Shown: positions 45,888 through 58,139 of the stretch, piece by piece
How the letters are laid out: the number at the start of each line of letters is the position of its first letter
How positions within the stretch are numbered: position 1 is the stretch's first letter
From: Immersiella caudata
Taxonomy: Eukaryota > Ascomycota > Sordariomycetes > Sordariales > Lasiosphaeriaceae
Assembly (NCBI GenBank): GCA_030512335.1
Contig: JAULSU010000004.1
Location: 186,001-250,000, forward strand
Reading direction: 5' to 3'
Length of the DNA: 64,000 nt
Program-made: the position numbers and the translations under genes
Notes under the pieces: generated by a model
Told to the model about the DNA's origin: nothing
Database searches by the model: none
The model's input: the letters and a program-made list of their open reading frames with translations, nothing else

Positions 45888-46670
45888 GGCCGATGAGGCG
45901 TGGCGTCTTGACTTGTCGACGAGATTCAAAGTCAATTCCAAGTGCCAAGCCCCTGTTAACAAGGACTAGGAAGAAGTGAGAGGAGGGTGGCTTGATTGGG
46001 AAGGCGGTTGCAACGGCTATATTTCGCTGCCTCGACGACACTGCCTCGATGACGTCGGCTATCCAGCTGCCTGGGTGGTGACTTCAGGCCCAGCCTCATG
46101 CGAGATGGAGGCACAGAGATAGGGACGCGAAATTTACTCAATTGTTGAAACTTGGTTGCAAAAAATTAGATGTCCATCCGAATTAGGCAGGTCAACTAAG
46201 GACCCCTCCTGTCCCTGACCTTTTCGAGCGTGGCACGCCGCCTGGGCGATGTGGCGGTGCCCAGGGAATGGCTAACTTGATAGCATCCGAGTCGTTCTGA
46301 AGTGACCGGGGATGTTTAACCGTCGCGAACCACGGAGGTTTATCATTCTGGGTGTACCTATGATTTCTGTGCCACATGTTGGTAGTTCGTATCCATGTAA
46401 GTCGCTCTCTGGTTCCGAGGCACAACACTGGTGTAGAGTGCTACGCCTGCCGTTGGTGGTAAAATGAGAAGACCTTGAGCTGCTTATTGGCTGCAAGGCT
46501 ACCATCGCATTAAATCTCCCACGAGGCGTGAAAACTCCTTGTGGCGTCCGGTTCATGAGATTGCGCTGAAGCGCGCCCGACAGCTCGTCCAGCCCTGATT
46601 TGTGCCCATTTTAGACTACGCAAGGCAGAATTTCGAGCGAAATGGCAACAGTCCGCCAGAGTCATGGCGG

Positions 46671-46680
46671 ATATAAAATG
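46671..46680 (+). promoter_or_regulatory. TATA-like box of the secreted protein gene at 46814
   Basis: ATATAAAATG lies about 140 nt upstream of the ATG, with an AC-rich leader containing CTCAAGTTATAGCTCAA-type repeats between. The position fits a core promoter. Confidence 0.4.
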
Positions 46681-46813
46681 ACGATGTCTCCTTAAAGCTG
46701 GAGAAAAAGGCAGATACAGCTCAAGTTATAGCTCAAACACTCGAAACATCCAGAACCCTTTACACACAGCTCAAGCTGCAACCAAAGTACACGAGACATT
46801 GAAAACGGTCAAA

Positions 46814-47241
46814 ATGCATGCATCCACCATCTTCACCGCTCTCCTCCTCGCCTCTGGCGCCATCGCCGGCTCTCTGGTTCCCCGCAAGGGCGTCCCGATC
46901 GAGCTCTTGGGACGCGACGCCGACCTGAGCGCATACCGCGTTTGCGGCACCCGCCTCTGCGTCGACTTGAGCAGCCGCAGCTGCAATGTATGCGTAGCCC
47001 GCAAACAAGGCGTCGTGACACGTCCGTGAGATACATACTGACAGCCTGCAGGACTCCTCGGACTGCACCGATCCTACCTACGTCTTGGTAAGTGAAACCA
47101 TTAGCCTCCTTTCCTGAAACGACCAGTACTGATCCTCTTCAGTGCTGCCAAATGACCAATGACTACTTCCCCCCCAAAGAGATCTGGAAGCGGGAGCCGA
47201 TGAGCCCGAAGGAAGAGGCTCCCAAGGAGATTGAGGCCTAA
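46814..47241 (+). CDS. Small secreted cysteine-containing protein, 102 aa (candidate effector)
   Basis: Three exons (46814-46987, 47052-47087, 47143-47241) join in phase to 102 residues; the middle exon is only 36 nt. A signal peptide (MHASTIFTALLLASGAIAGS) is followed by PRKG, a possible processing site, and six cysteines in the order VCGTRLC, SCN, DCT and a CC pair. The C-terminus is charged (EEAPKEIEA) and contains KRE, another possible Kex2-type site. The spaced C-C-C-C-CC pattern is compatible with a disulfide knot. No family is recognised; an effector or secreted peptide role is inferred from size, secretion and cysteines. Confidence 0.68.
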
Positions 47242-50128
47242 AGATAGGAGCTATCATTTTTCAAAACAGAGCCTAGCAATTGGCACTTGGATGTGAGCGT
47301 GGTTTTGGGCGTGTTATAGAGGACTAGAGATAGTACAAAAACGGTGTGAACTGTGCCTTGAACTACCCCGTCGTTACCTAGCTAACGCTGCTACGTGAAC
47401 TGCAGCTGGTTCCTCAAAGTGCACTGGTAACTTCAGATGTGGCGAACCCGTTCTCCAAGCCCTCAATCGAAAGGGAAGACTACCTAGGATTCGTAACGGG
47501 TTCAACATGCAGGATAGGACAAAGGTATTGTTGAAGCGACAGAAGAAGATTCGTGTTGATTCGTGCTGGCACGACGGGCGTCGAAGGATTCAAGAAACGA
47601 GACGAAGGGTTTGTTGTGTCAGACGACAGGGAGAGGGATGGAGGAATTCCGTCAGTTGAGACGAAGGATGGACAGAGAGGGGATGAGGAATTCCTGCTCG
47701 AGACGAGCGAGAATCGAGACGAGGAATTGTGTCCATCGAGAGATGATTGTCGAGAATCGAGACGAGATGAGGAATCTGTCAATCAAGCGAAGAAGATCGA
47801 GATAAACGATGTGAGTCCTCGGAACCGATGAGATCTGGCCTGGCATGATGATCGGGATGTGCGACCGGACGAACAGAGAAGTTCTGGCATAACGATTAAA
47901 GATCTCATCATCCTAGAGACGGACGAGCTGGTTAACAGGTTAGCTGGGGAGACTGGGATAACAGATAAGACTGGGACGACTGAGATCTGCCGATATCCTC
48001 GTTCGACTTAAATGAGCACCATAAAATAACGTTCCAATTGCTCCTGATATTTCATGCGAGTGCCTACAGCGCGATGGCCTTGGGGACGCAGAACCAATCG
48101 GGAAATATAAAGTGAACGATAAGTGAACGGGGATTCGGAGAATTTCGATGAGGATACCAGGAGGAGGGTCAAGCGCCCGCCCCTGTAACCGCGTCGTCAG
48201 CGCAACAATCCTCCAGCCGACTCCACCAAGCTACTTGATCATGACATGTTATCACCGTAACGCCATGGAAGGGCCACATCGCACGCGGGATTATGCAGAG
48301 CCGTATTGCTCTGTATTCATCTGGAGAGATGGATATCTGAAAACCTTCTCTAGCTAGCAACAGCGCCTTTGTTTACGCATCTATGTATCGTCGTCGTCCC
48401 TAGAGATTGTGCTACTAGATACCAGGTAGAGCGAGCAGGGCTGCAGGGGCCTCGGGAAGAGCAAGATACTACCTCTCCCTATACACTCCCTCTCCCTCAC
48501 CCACATAACCATCCCTGAATAGCGCGATTCGGGCCAAGTAAAGTTCTTTGAGGATTTCCATTTGGCGAGTGTCTGCCTTCATTTTCGCAATGCCCTATTA
48601 TAACCCATTAGTCTCTGCGACGTTTTTTTCAAGTTAGCATTCTGTAGCACTAGTTACTTGGCGGGTCGCAAGCTAAGTATTTGACGGGCGGCTGCTGATA
48701 TAAACAACGAGGATAGCCGAATGAAAAACACAAGCAAACCCACGGTGGCGACCACTACTTGGATTTGATACTTCGCAGGTGGTGACTTGATGCGATGTAG
48801 AGTGTCGATTTGGTTTGTGCTTGTGGCTTCAGAGAAGATCGCCGAAGACAGAATCTGCCCAGCCATGGTGTACCAAGGAGGAGAGTTATTGCGCTCTTTC
48901 TTGTCATTATACGTATAGGGGTGTGCGTCCTTGCGCAGCAGCGCAGGAGTGCGTATTCGAGAGAGATCAAACGTAGAAGCTCCGATGAGAGCGACTGCAT
49001 CAGTAGTATTCGTTAGATTGCCACCGCGATAAATGGTCGGGGACTTTGTAGGTGGCAATGGTGGCGGCGAAGGTGAAGCCCCAAGGTCTGCAGTCAGTGC
49101 CTTTTTTGCAGTGTTTAGTCGTTTGGGGAAAGTCCAAGCGTCCCGACTTGAGATTTATTCCGCTCCGACCAAATAGATATTTGCACATCACATGACAGCA
49201 TGGGGAGATTTCAGAGATCCATTGCATGGCCCACTGAACCCTCTGGAACTTCAGCAATGTATACACTTTTCCTTCTGTAGTTAGTCACTTTCAGGGTCCT
49301 GTGGGGTCTTCAGGGGTTCACCCACTGCTGTGGAAAGCTCTTTCCTCACGATAAGAACTCCCTACTCACCCTTTATAGCTATTCAGTTCTCTTCTCTTCT
49401 CCTCAAGCAAAGAGGACCTAATAGAGCCTCTGTCCTTAGTTCAAAGTCCACCGTGAGCCTCTGTATAATGCCCTGAAAGGATCTCCGTGCAGTTGGCTGC
49501 TCACTGTATTCTTTCTCTCTTTGCTTCCTTCGGTAACTTACTAAGCTCTGCCATCGTACTGCAATCCTTCCGCTGCGCCCATTGCAGGACCTACAGCCCT
49601 GCAGCCACATGTAAATCTACTATTCTCTAGGCCTGTCAGATCACAAGCTTCAAAAGAAATTTATCGTTGAAGCTTGCATCTGTACTTGTAAATTCGAAAG
49701 CAGGAAGCCTACATAACATTCTTGTTCCATCTATAGCATAGGACATAGTATCCTGGCTCCAAACTTGGGACAGTATTCAATATACCAGCACATAATATGG
49801 CATGGCACATAGTATACTGGCTCACATCCGCCATATCCACTCCCACTCGCCAGCCGTACCAGGCATGCGGACTGCCGGGTTCACATGCCCCCAAGCCAAT
49901 GATCACATCGGCTTATTCCTCTTTACTATGGGCCACTGCCCCCCACCGTCTATTATATGCCTCGGCTCCGGAGCTGCCGCCTTGGGGGTGTCGTCTAGTT
50001 GCCTCATTCTCTTGCGGCTCGAACTCGAGCTGTCCCAAATCTGAGTCTCGAGGGTGCTGTCGACAAAATTTTTACCAATAATGTACGATGGAGGCTGGTA
50101 AGAGATAGGTATGGGTTTAAGTTAGAAT
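47242..50128. other. Gene-poor stretch with GACGA-rich repeats and a possible gene relic
   Basis: About 2.9 kb. From 47540 to 47830 variants of TCGAGACGA and GACGAGGAATT recur many times, giving a purine-rich strand; this could be a solo LTR or other non-autonomous element, but no terminal motif or duplication was found. On the minus strand at 48654-49058 a 134-residue frame (SGGN-type N-terminus, TM-like VVVATVGLLVFFIRLSSLF near the end) looks like the tail of a membrane protein gene without a clear 5' part. Confidence 0.35.
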
Positions 50129-51379
50129 TCATTCTAATGGTAGGGATACAAATCGCTGGTGATGTAGGAAGGCAGTACACACCTGCATCTTCTCGGACAG
50201 ATCTCGGCGTGAGAACGATGCCGTAACCGATTGCGCCGGTTCTGAGAAGCAAAAAGATGACATAGCTGAGTCCGCCAGCTCCGTGGAAGTCTCGTGGCTA
50301 TGGTCGTTGTCGCTGTTACTTTCCGCCGCGGCAGCCTGATCCCCCCTCAGAGGCTCTTTGTCCAGGGGCTGGTAGTTCCAGCCGGGGTCGGAATTGTTTC
50401 CGGCCAGGATCGACAAGATCCAGAGAGACAAGTTGACCGTCAGGTTCTGGTAGCTGCCCACTTGGCCAGCAATGAGCGAGCAGTGATTACCCCACGGTAT
50501 GGCTTTGTATTCCACCAGGCCGTTGTACCTGAGCTGTTGATAGAGAGTCGTCGTGTCTCCTTCCGTTTCAGCCGTTGCTATACCAGTGCCCGGACCCTCT
50601 GACATCGGTTTGATGCGTATGACCAAGATCTCCTTGCTTGTGATGAGAAACCCGTACCGGGCTTTGGCCGTGACGCAGTAGTGATAGATCTGAACGATAG
50701 GTCGCATGTGGTTCTTCACACGGGAAAACTCGCCGTCTTCATTGGTTAGGTCGCCGGCCGCCAGTTTCTCACTCGTCCATTTGCTGCCGGGCTTGATCTC
50801 GCTTGGAAGTCGGTTTGTGCTGCTATTTCCTCGGCACCTTAGAGAGATGCCGGCCCCGTCAGGCCGTGGTGGTAAAGGCCTGTTCTTGCTTGATGATGGG
50901 CGTGGCTGTTTTCTTTGCCTCAGGTGCCCCTTTCTCGCGCCTTCCGTCCCTGCTGCAGATGGGTTATGGATAAGTACTGCGTCAGAGGCCGATGAATCGA
51001 CATCGGTCTTGCGTGGGACCCAAAATATAGGGTCGAAAGTGCCGACGACTTCTTGCAATGCCGTAATGACCATGGGACGCGTCCATCTCAATAGAATGTT
51101 TACAGTTGACGGTTCGCCATTCTCGATGCAGTCGAACTCGGGATTGAGACGGGGAACCGGATACGGCAGCCACCTATCTCTGCGGCATTCCTCCATCAGC
51201 TTCCCGTCAAAGACCCTTTCCATGGTCTCGAAGCTGAACTCCTGCCACGGCCGAACATATCTTGGTCTGATCCAGGTCCTGCACTTGCTTTGGATTGCGT
51301 TCTTTTCCTCCTTGTAAATCAAGTCAGGGTTCTTGGCCGTGAGATATTCGAAGATTGATGTCGCATGACCGTTGGCCAT
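50129..51379 (-). CDS. Fungal hypothetical protein, 416 aa, nuclease-like or kinase-associated family (uncertain)
   Basis: A single exon; the frame is open to 51505 but the ATG at 51379 starts a more ordered sequence (MANGHATSIFEYLTAKNPD). The middle is basic and disordered (RKGHLRQRKQPRPSSSKNR). The C-terminal part has the pattern RPIVQIYHYCVTAKARYGFLI, ITSKEILVIRIKP, LVEYKAIPW and LTVNLSLWILSILAG, which I associate with a fungal family seen beside kinase-like genes and resembling a PD-(D/E)XK-type core; this is from memory and not certain. It is divergent from the FTA2-like gene with 562 bp between starts. Confidence 0.6.
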   Translation of the reverse strand: MANGHATSIFEYLTAKNPDLIYKEEKNAIQSKCRTWIRPRYVRPWQEFSFETMERVFDGKLMEECRRDRWLPYPVPRLNPEFDCIENGEPSTVNILLRWTRPMVITALQEVVGTFDPIFWVPRKTDVDSSASDAVLIHNPSAAGTEGARKGHLRQRKQPRPSSSKNRPLPPRPDGAGISLRCRGNSSTNRLPSEIKPGSKWTSEKLAAGDLTNEDGEFSRVKNHMRPIVQIYHYCVTAKARYGFLITSKEILVIRIKPMSEGPGTGIATAETEGDTTTLYQQLRYNGLVEYKAIPWGNHCSLIAGQVGSYQNLTVNLSLWILSILAGNNSDPGWNYQPLDKEPLRGDQAAAAESNSDNDHSHETSTELADSAMSSFCFSEPAQSVTASFSRRDLSEKMQVCTAFLHHQRFVSLPLE

Positions 51380-51941
51380 GGTAACAGGTGTGTTGGATTG
51401 CGGCTTCTTGTAGGCCTCAGAGGGATGAAGATCAGTGATACCGTATGCCTTCAATATAGTAGAAGTTGACGGTTTTCTCCAAGGCACCAGGGCCAAAAGA
51501 AACAAAATAAAGACCTCCTTATCAATACTTGGAGCTGTAGCCTACATGAATGACTCAATTCGCGACAAGCAACTGCGTTCTGCATTTTCGAACGGCTTCC
51601 CACATTCGCACACACTTTGCCTGCCTGCCCGTGCCAGTCGACAGCACTCGCATCATTCGATGCGGGGTTGTTGCATGAAGGTGGTTGCACTACAGGAGGT
51701 GTAGCAAATAGCAAAGAAGCCAGGGTGTCTTCTGCAGTTCCCATTGCGGCTGTTGGTGTGGCCTTCAGAATTCATGAGCCATTTTCACTTTTCATCAAGG
51801 ATTCACGCCATCGCACACAAGTCTTTCCCGAGAAATGTGAGCCTTCGTTAGTCTTCGCCTCACTTGGATTCTACGCTGCTGTCATACTTTCCCAGTGGAA
51901 ACCCCTTCCACAGTGTTTTAGGCACCCACTAGGCAGCGACA

Positions 51942-52849
51942 ATGGCTGAAGGGGTTAAAGCCAATTGGCTGCTCCTAAAGTCCAAGGAGCTCCCACCCTG
52001 CGACGGCCCCAAGTTGGGCATGTTTGCGCACTGCCGGGCTCCAATTGAGTGGCTCGAGTTGCTTCAAAAGTCCACGCCAGAATCAGAATTGGGATCGCAG
52101 GGGTTTGTTTTCAAAGTCAAGATCCTGTCGCAGGTCTATGCACTCAAAGTCGTACGCTCCCCCCCAGCTCAGAGGAATAATGTCTGATCTCCCACAAGTT
52201 TAAATTCTACAAACCGTCCACCGAGCGGCATCTTATGAGCGACATCGACGGACAGAAGGTCACCGATAACGATCTCGCTTTTCACACAGACCCATTCTAC
52301 GCCGAATGTCGGGCATACGGCCGTATTAAAATCGCTGAAAAAGCGCGGCGACGTCAAATCGCCGCCCGCTGTCACGGATTCATACCGCTCAAGAGAAAAG
52401 ACGAGCTTATCCTCGCGGAAATGGGCATTGATCCGTGGGAAGACATACCGGAAGACGACGAGTACCGGATACAGGCCGAGGGAAGCCCAATCCGAGCGAT
52501 TGTCAAAGACTTTATTGATGTTGAAGGTGATGATTCTATGGATTTACGTACCTTAAAAGTCATCGTTAAGAATGTCCGTGCTATGAACAAGCATGATATC
52601 CTTCATCGGGATATTCGGGCGGCTAATTTTAGGGCGGGGCTTATTGTTGACTTCGGGTCAGCGTGGACGAAACCGCATTGCATCATGGCAGTTGTTCCAA
52701 CACATCTGTCTAAGCGTTGGGAGTTGGACGACTTGTCCATGTTTGAGGATATGGTGGAGGAGCAGGGGTTCTCCCTTTTGAGCGTACGAGCGCTGCCTGA
52801 CCTGCTGTATCTTCGGAAGTTAAGGTCTCGGAAACGTGTGGCAGTTTGA
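51942..52849 (+). CDS. FTA2-like protein with kinase-type fold
   Basis: Two exons (51942-52151, 52199-52849) join in phase to 286 residues. The pattern follows the fungal family around kinetochore Sim4-complex subunit FTA2: GSQGFVFKVKILSQVYALKV (nucleotide-loop and Lys region), LAFHTDPFYAECRAYGRI, a long middle, then catalytic-loop-like HDILHRDIRAANF and GLIVDFGSAWT. The His-Arg-Asp, Asn and Asp-Phe-Gly positions look kinase-like. Family members are numerous in filamentous fungi and most are not kinetochore proteins; activity is unproven. It shares a short promoter region with the unknown gene to the left. Confidence 0.8.
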
Positions 52850-55790
52850 AGAGGAGCGGCAACATTTTGATACGAGGCTCGACGGCAGATTAAGCTTATG
52901 ATGGGTAAGAAGAGTGCACCTTAGTTTAGCTTGACGCTGGCATGTTCTCTGATCCAGTTCCATACTACCATCTGGCCGGGGCTGGTTGCGTTGGTCTTTA
53001 GGCAAAGTGACTTCCACAACTCAGTGAAAACCGGTTCCCATCGATGTCCTCTTGGAATCAACATGAAATTGCGAGTTATAACATTTTTTCATGCGCCGAT
53101 TGTCCTAGCGATTGAACATTCGAGCGGTCTATTAACCTCGCAGTAGCCATATGCTGGCCTGGACACATACATGCCCCTTTTCGACCCCATACCAGCATTA
53201 TCCTGAACTTTGGGGGTTCTTGTATAGGTAGATCCCCCTTTTCGTTAGTTATTATGAGGGATTGAACTTTTAAGCTAGGAAAATCGGCGGGGTGTTTATC
53301 GAGACGAGAGTTGATTGAGCTATACTGTTAACACATAGTTGCCGCTGCTATAACCGGAGTGAAGTAGTTTTTGCAGGTAACGAACCTGGCAGTGACGCGG
53401 GAAAACGGATCTCCTAGTTCAGGGTCATCATTACCTCGTAGAGAAGGTGATTGCTCCGAGTACTCGTTACCGCCAACGCTCGCTGACATTTTTGCTAGTC
53501 GTGTCAAAAGCAATTCGCTGTCCAAGAAACTTGGTTGATTCCGCGTTGTATGGCAAGCCGCGGCAAAGGGACTCGTATCCGTAGTGGCTACAGGTCCCGT
53601 CGACGGCCCACGGCTGGATTCGAAGCGATAAGGATAAGAAAGGCTAGTGCGTGCTTCCTGGGGCCATTTTTATCGATAGAAAACTTCAGCCTGGGGGACT
53701 AAAAAATGGCCTCTGAGGCTGTGCGGCGGCGGTGTGTGGGATCACCCTAACACAAGGAAAAATCAGGGGAAGCTCAGGACAAATCAGCCACAGCTCACCT
53801 GGATCACTCCAGCTCAGGTTTGCGAGCGAAAAAAGGAAATTTCGTATGCCCAGATTCGTCGCAGACAACCAGGCTGTTTTCTGAAACATTGTCACCACCT
53901 CCGGAGGCAAACATCGCGATTTACGTAAGCCTTCGTGGTTACGTAGGATTAGCGCTTCGCTGCAGTGTTCCGAGGTGACGTGTCCGGCAGGGAGGCAGGG
54001 TAATTGAAGCCAACCCCTCCGCTCACGATTCTTAGGAATCCAATGTTTGGATTCAATAGCTGCGGTCAGATCGGCCTCCTCGGCTCACCAAGTCGAGCCA
54101 TGACCAGGTAGGCCCCGAGAAGCCTTCGCCGTGAAAAAAAAAAAAAAAAAAAAAAAAAAACAGAAAGGCTCTGCGTAGAAATCTATGCGGACGGAGACGC
54201 CATAAAGGACAGCATAGACCCACCCACGACCAAACGATAAGAGCGAAGAATACGGGACAATGACAGAATTTGGACGCCTGCACTGCATACACTCTAAGGC
54301 GACAGACGAGGACGAGACAAGCGAGGGTGAAACGGCAACAGAGCATAGAGCTTGGGATAGCACATCAGCGGTCCGACAACAAGAACCCCCCCGATGTGTA
54401 TAGACCGCGATTTGTTACAGCGATTGATCCGACGATAGCTTTTGGTCAACGTCAAAGGGAACACCAGGCCCTTTCAGGGTGCGGTAGCTGTGGTACTCCA
54501 TAAAGAGCCCGCTTGTGCCTGTCCGAAACGTTGCACACTAGACACTTAGGTCTGGCGTAGCTCCATCCAAAATCTTGCTAAAAAGCGTTGGTGATCCGAG
54601 AATTAAGGGATGTTCTGTATTTTTAAGCGCGGCAGTGTAGTGAAGTCTCGCGAAACATGGGAGGAAGTGGGATGTTGCTTAATTTAGTGTCTCTGTGGCT
54701 TGCCCTGCTTGTAACACGTTGCGCTGACGCCCCATCTAGCCTCCACCAAGCAGCGGTCCTATTTACCTTACTCTTCATAGAAAAAGCGCCGTATCTTGGC
54801 AGTAGGAACACGGCACAGCCCTGTTGCCAGCGACGGTCGCCCCACCGAAGTCGCTTCGGGGCTTCGGATTCTGTGCAAGCGAGGTTGAGAATGCGAGCTG
54901 ATACTGCACAGACTAGTCAAAGTTCGTCCAGGCGGCGACTTTCACGCAGCGATTTAACCTGCTATTGGCTGACGCACCCGAGGCGGGAGATATTGATGTT
55001 GTGAGTCGGCGATAGTCGTCTCTCAAGGGGATTCCGGTCGCTCAAGCGCTGAGGCACTTGTACTGAAACAAGACGTGACTAGAATTTAGCATCACTGTTC
55101 ATCCCATGGAAACGTCTCCGAGGTGTATGTTATGGTGGTCTGGGTCGCCGCTCGATGCAGTCCCGGATTCGAAGGGTCAGCAGCGCCCAGGTGCGGGTTC
55201 GCGGCGTTTGGGGGCGATGTCGTTGACTGGGGGATGGTTGGTGCTCCAGCCCGCCGTTGGATTCTGCGAGGCTCAAAAGGATCAATCTCGACTGTATGGG
55301 GGAGAAGCAAACCCTTTGGTCGAAGAGTGGTGGTGCCCTACCCAGCGATGAGAGACGTTGCGATGGGGAAACATGGCGTTGATACAATCGCACCACTCAC
55401 GTGACAACGGTATCAAGCGAACTGACCAAGTCAAATGCATATTGCACAGTACACACTTGGGAAGAGATGGAAATTCTGATGGCGGTTCCTTTTGCCGACT
55501 CTGTGTGGTTGGTGATAACTTCGGCAGCGGCTGCCCCCTTTTCGGAACCTTTCCGTCCCGTCGGGAAGGGGCGTGACCGGGACCAGGGTCATCAGTGCAT
55601 TGGGTTCGCATCGGATGGAGGACAGTGTGATAAGTCCGACAGGGTGCCCGTGTGAATGACCGAGAGGACCGACTTCGTTATTCCTGTTCTTCTCTTCCTC
55701 TTTACCGTTCTCCTCATCCTTCTCTTCTTTTCGCTGGCAATCTCATTCTTGCTCTTTTGATACCAAATCAGTTGCTCTTCTTGCTTCACG
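52850..55790. other. Long gene-poor stretch
   Basis: About 2.9 kb with no convincing gene. It includes a poly-A run (see 54134) and a short minus-strand frame at 53328-53525. AGCTCA-type words are frequent at 53770-53820 and again near 60900 and 61270, hinting at dispersed repeats, but I could not align them. Confidence 0.4.
54134..54162. repeat. Poly-A tract
   Basis: An uninterrupted run of about 28 A in intergenic DNA. It could be the poly-A end of a retroposed sequence or simple slippage. No ORF or target-site duplication next to it was recognised. Confidence 0.7.
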
Positions 55791-57873
55791 ATGCACAACG
55801 GCAGTCATGCACCGCGGCCCATCACGGCCGGTGTTGTTCCCCCTCACTCACCAATCTCCCTCCCGCACGCCGTCCCAAATGGATTCGCTGTCGTCGCAGC
55901 CGGCCTCTTCTTCGTCATCTTCATCTTTAACTCCACAACCCCCAAGGCCAAGGTGGTGGGTTCCAACGTGCGTGGCATTCACGTTTGCGGGGACTAACAC
56001 AGCCCCAGATCCACTTCCTCGGGAAACTCTCTCCCATTCGGTACCTCCAACGTCGCTACACCGCCTGGCGCTTCCTCATCAACGGTCCCGATCTCATCCA
56101 AACGGCCTACGAAAAGGCAGGCTCGAAGCCATTCGAAGTGCTCGCTCCCGATGCGCGCTATGTCTTTGTCACGACTCCCGAGCACGTCAAGGAGATCGAC
56201 TCGGCTGAGGATAAGCTCTCGCTGTACTATGCATCGCGCCAGATTTTGCAGCCACAGTATACGATGCACCACTTTGGATTGTTTGATCGGCCGCTTGAGG
56301 GCACTGGGTTTGTTCGCGCGCTTCGGGTCCACCTGACGAATAAAATTCCGGAGCTTCTTCCTGGAATGAAGGAGATGGCGAAGAATCGGTTTGCCGAGTT
56401 GCAGAAGAGGAATCCCGTGATCAATGGTAGGCCGAATGATCTTTTTGAAGGAGTGAATTGAGCTGACGTTGTTAATCAGGTGTCACGCACACGCCGCTTG
56501 CGAAGGCAATCATCAAGACGGTTTGCCAATTGGAGGCGCATGCCATTTTTGGGAAGGAGCTCGGTGGGCACCGTACCCTTGTGGATCCTGGGGAACATTC
56601 CTGACCACTCAAACAGCTGGGGGCGAGGAGTTCTTGGAAAATGCTGTCCTTTACATTGAGCAACTAGCTCTCAATGCGGAGATCATTCGTGCATTTCCGG
56701 AATGGATGGCGCCGTGAGTCCCCTTGACGCCTTTGCTGCAGACAAACTGGCTCATTTTCCCCAGCTTTGTTGGACGATTTGTCGGCCAGTTCCACGGCGC
56801 ACAGCGCTTCATCTTCCACAGCTTGATGCCCATTGTCACCGAGAGATGTCGCGAGCGCGAGATGGCCTTGTCTCGCGGAGAACCCATCCCCAAACATGTG
56901 AGCCCCCTTTTCCACTTCACTCACCACTGTGATCGGTTGGCTGATGGTATCTCGTCTCCATTACAGGACGATTGCATCCAATGGCTGCTAGACTCTGCAA
57001 CCAGCAAAGTTCAGCGCACCCCCAGGGGCGTGGCCCACGAGGTCATGGCCATCTGGTTTGCTGCACTCCATCCCATCTCTGTTGTCAGTTTCTTTCTTCC
57101 CTGTCATCCATCTTTCCTCCGGGCTGACACCCACTGAAGACCATCATCTACGCTCTTGAGGACCTCTGCTTGCACCCCGAGTACCTCGAGCCCATTCGTG
57201 ACGAGATCCGAACCCAATACGCCGACTACGAAGCCACCGCCCGAGGTCTGCCGCTGCTGGACAGTTTCATCAAGGAGTCTGCCCGTCTCAGCCCGGTCGA
57301 GTCGCGTACGTTCCGTCTTCCCGATACTCGATCATCTTACATCGTGGCTAACCCATCCACAGAGTCCTGCCGTCGCCGCGCCATTGCGCCATTCACCCTC
57401 TCGGACGGGACCAAGCTCTCAGTCGGCGACTGGGCTTGCACCCCGGTAACATCCATGATGCAAGATGCCAAATGGTATCCCTCCCCGCTTCAGTTCAGCG
57501 GGTTCCGCTTTGCACCTCCTGAACTCGTGGAGAGCATCGGTGTCGAAAAGCTCGACGCTGCGCCACGTCAGGAGAGCCCGTCCAAGTTGGTCGAGGGAGA
57601 CAACACATTCTACGTGTGGGGTGCCGAAGGGAAACAGGGATGGTGAGTTTGTCTGTCCTCGGTGGGTTGTCTTTGAAGAGGCACTGACTCTCGACACTGA
57701 ATAGCCCCGGGAGGTATTACGCTCAAGCCCTCGCAAAAGTCATCATCTCTCACTTGGTCGAGGAGTATGACATCAAGTTGGTCGATCCTAACGCACCAAG
57801 GTGGTGGACGTGGAGGACGACGAGGGTTCCCAGCGAGGGGACCATGGCTATTTTCACACCTCGGCAGGGGTGA
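55791..57873 (+). CDS. Cytochrome P450, secondary-metabolism type with atypical I-helix
   Basis: Nine exons (55791-55952, 56009-56426, 56480-56563, 56617-56713, 56765-56897, 56967-57083, 57140-57305, 57363-57642, 57705-57873) join in phase to 541 residues. An N-terminal anchor (NGFAVVAAGLFFVIFIF) precedes the P450 body. ExxR is ESAR, and the haem loop is completed across the last intron as WGAEGKQGCPGRYYA, with the Cys codon split TG|C. The I-helix (AIWFAALHPISVTIIYALE) lacks the AGxDTT pattern, as in the ent-kaurene-oxidase-like and indole-diterpene P450 groups. It is an ER monooxygenase of unknown substrate, convergent with another P450 266 bp away. Confidence 0.9.
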
Positions 57874-58139
57874 AGGAGAGGCTGGGCCTGATGATGCGAG
57901 TGATATGATATGCGAGCGATCTTTGGTGCAGAACGAGACACACAAGAGACGGAGGGATATATACCATCAACAGGAATGACACACAAGGATGAAGACCCAA
58001 CTGCTTTATGCACACCTCGACTGAAGTTATGTACGGGCCAATATCTACTTGACCGCCCACGAAACTCCCCTGTTTGACTCGAACGGTCGCACCCCCTTTT
58101 GTTACTCTCTTCCCTCCTCCCAAATCTCACCCTCCCGCC

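Noticed and set aside
49736..49825. Near-repeat of CATAGTATCCTGGCTC / CATAGTATACTGGCTC
   Set aside because: Only two short copies, no further structure.
53328..53525. 65-residue minus-strand frame
   Set aside because: Reads like a protein tail but has no gene around it.
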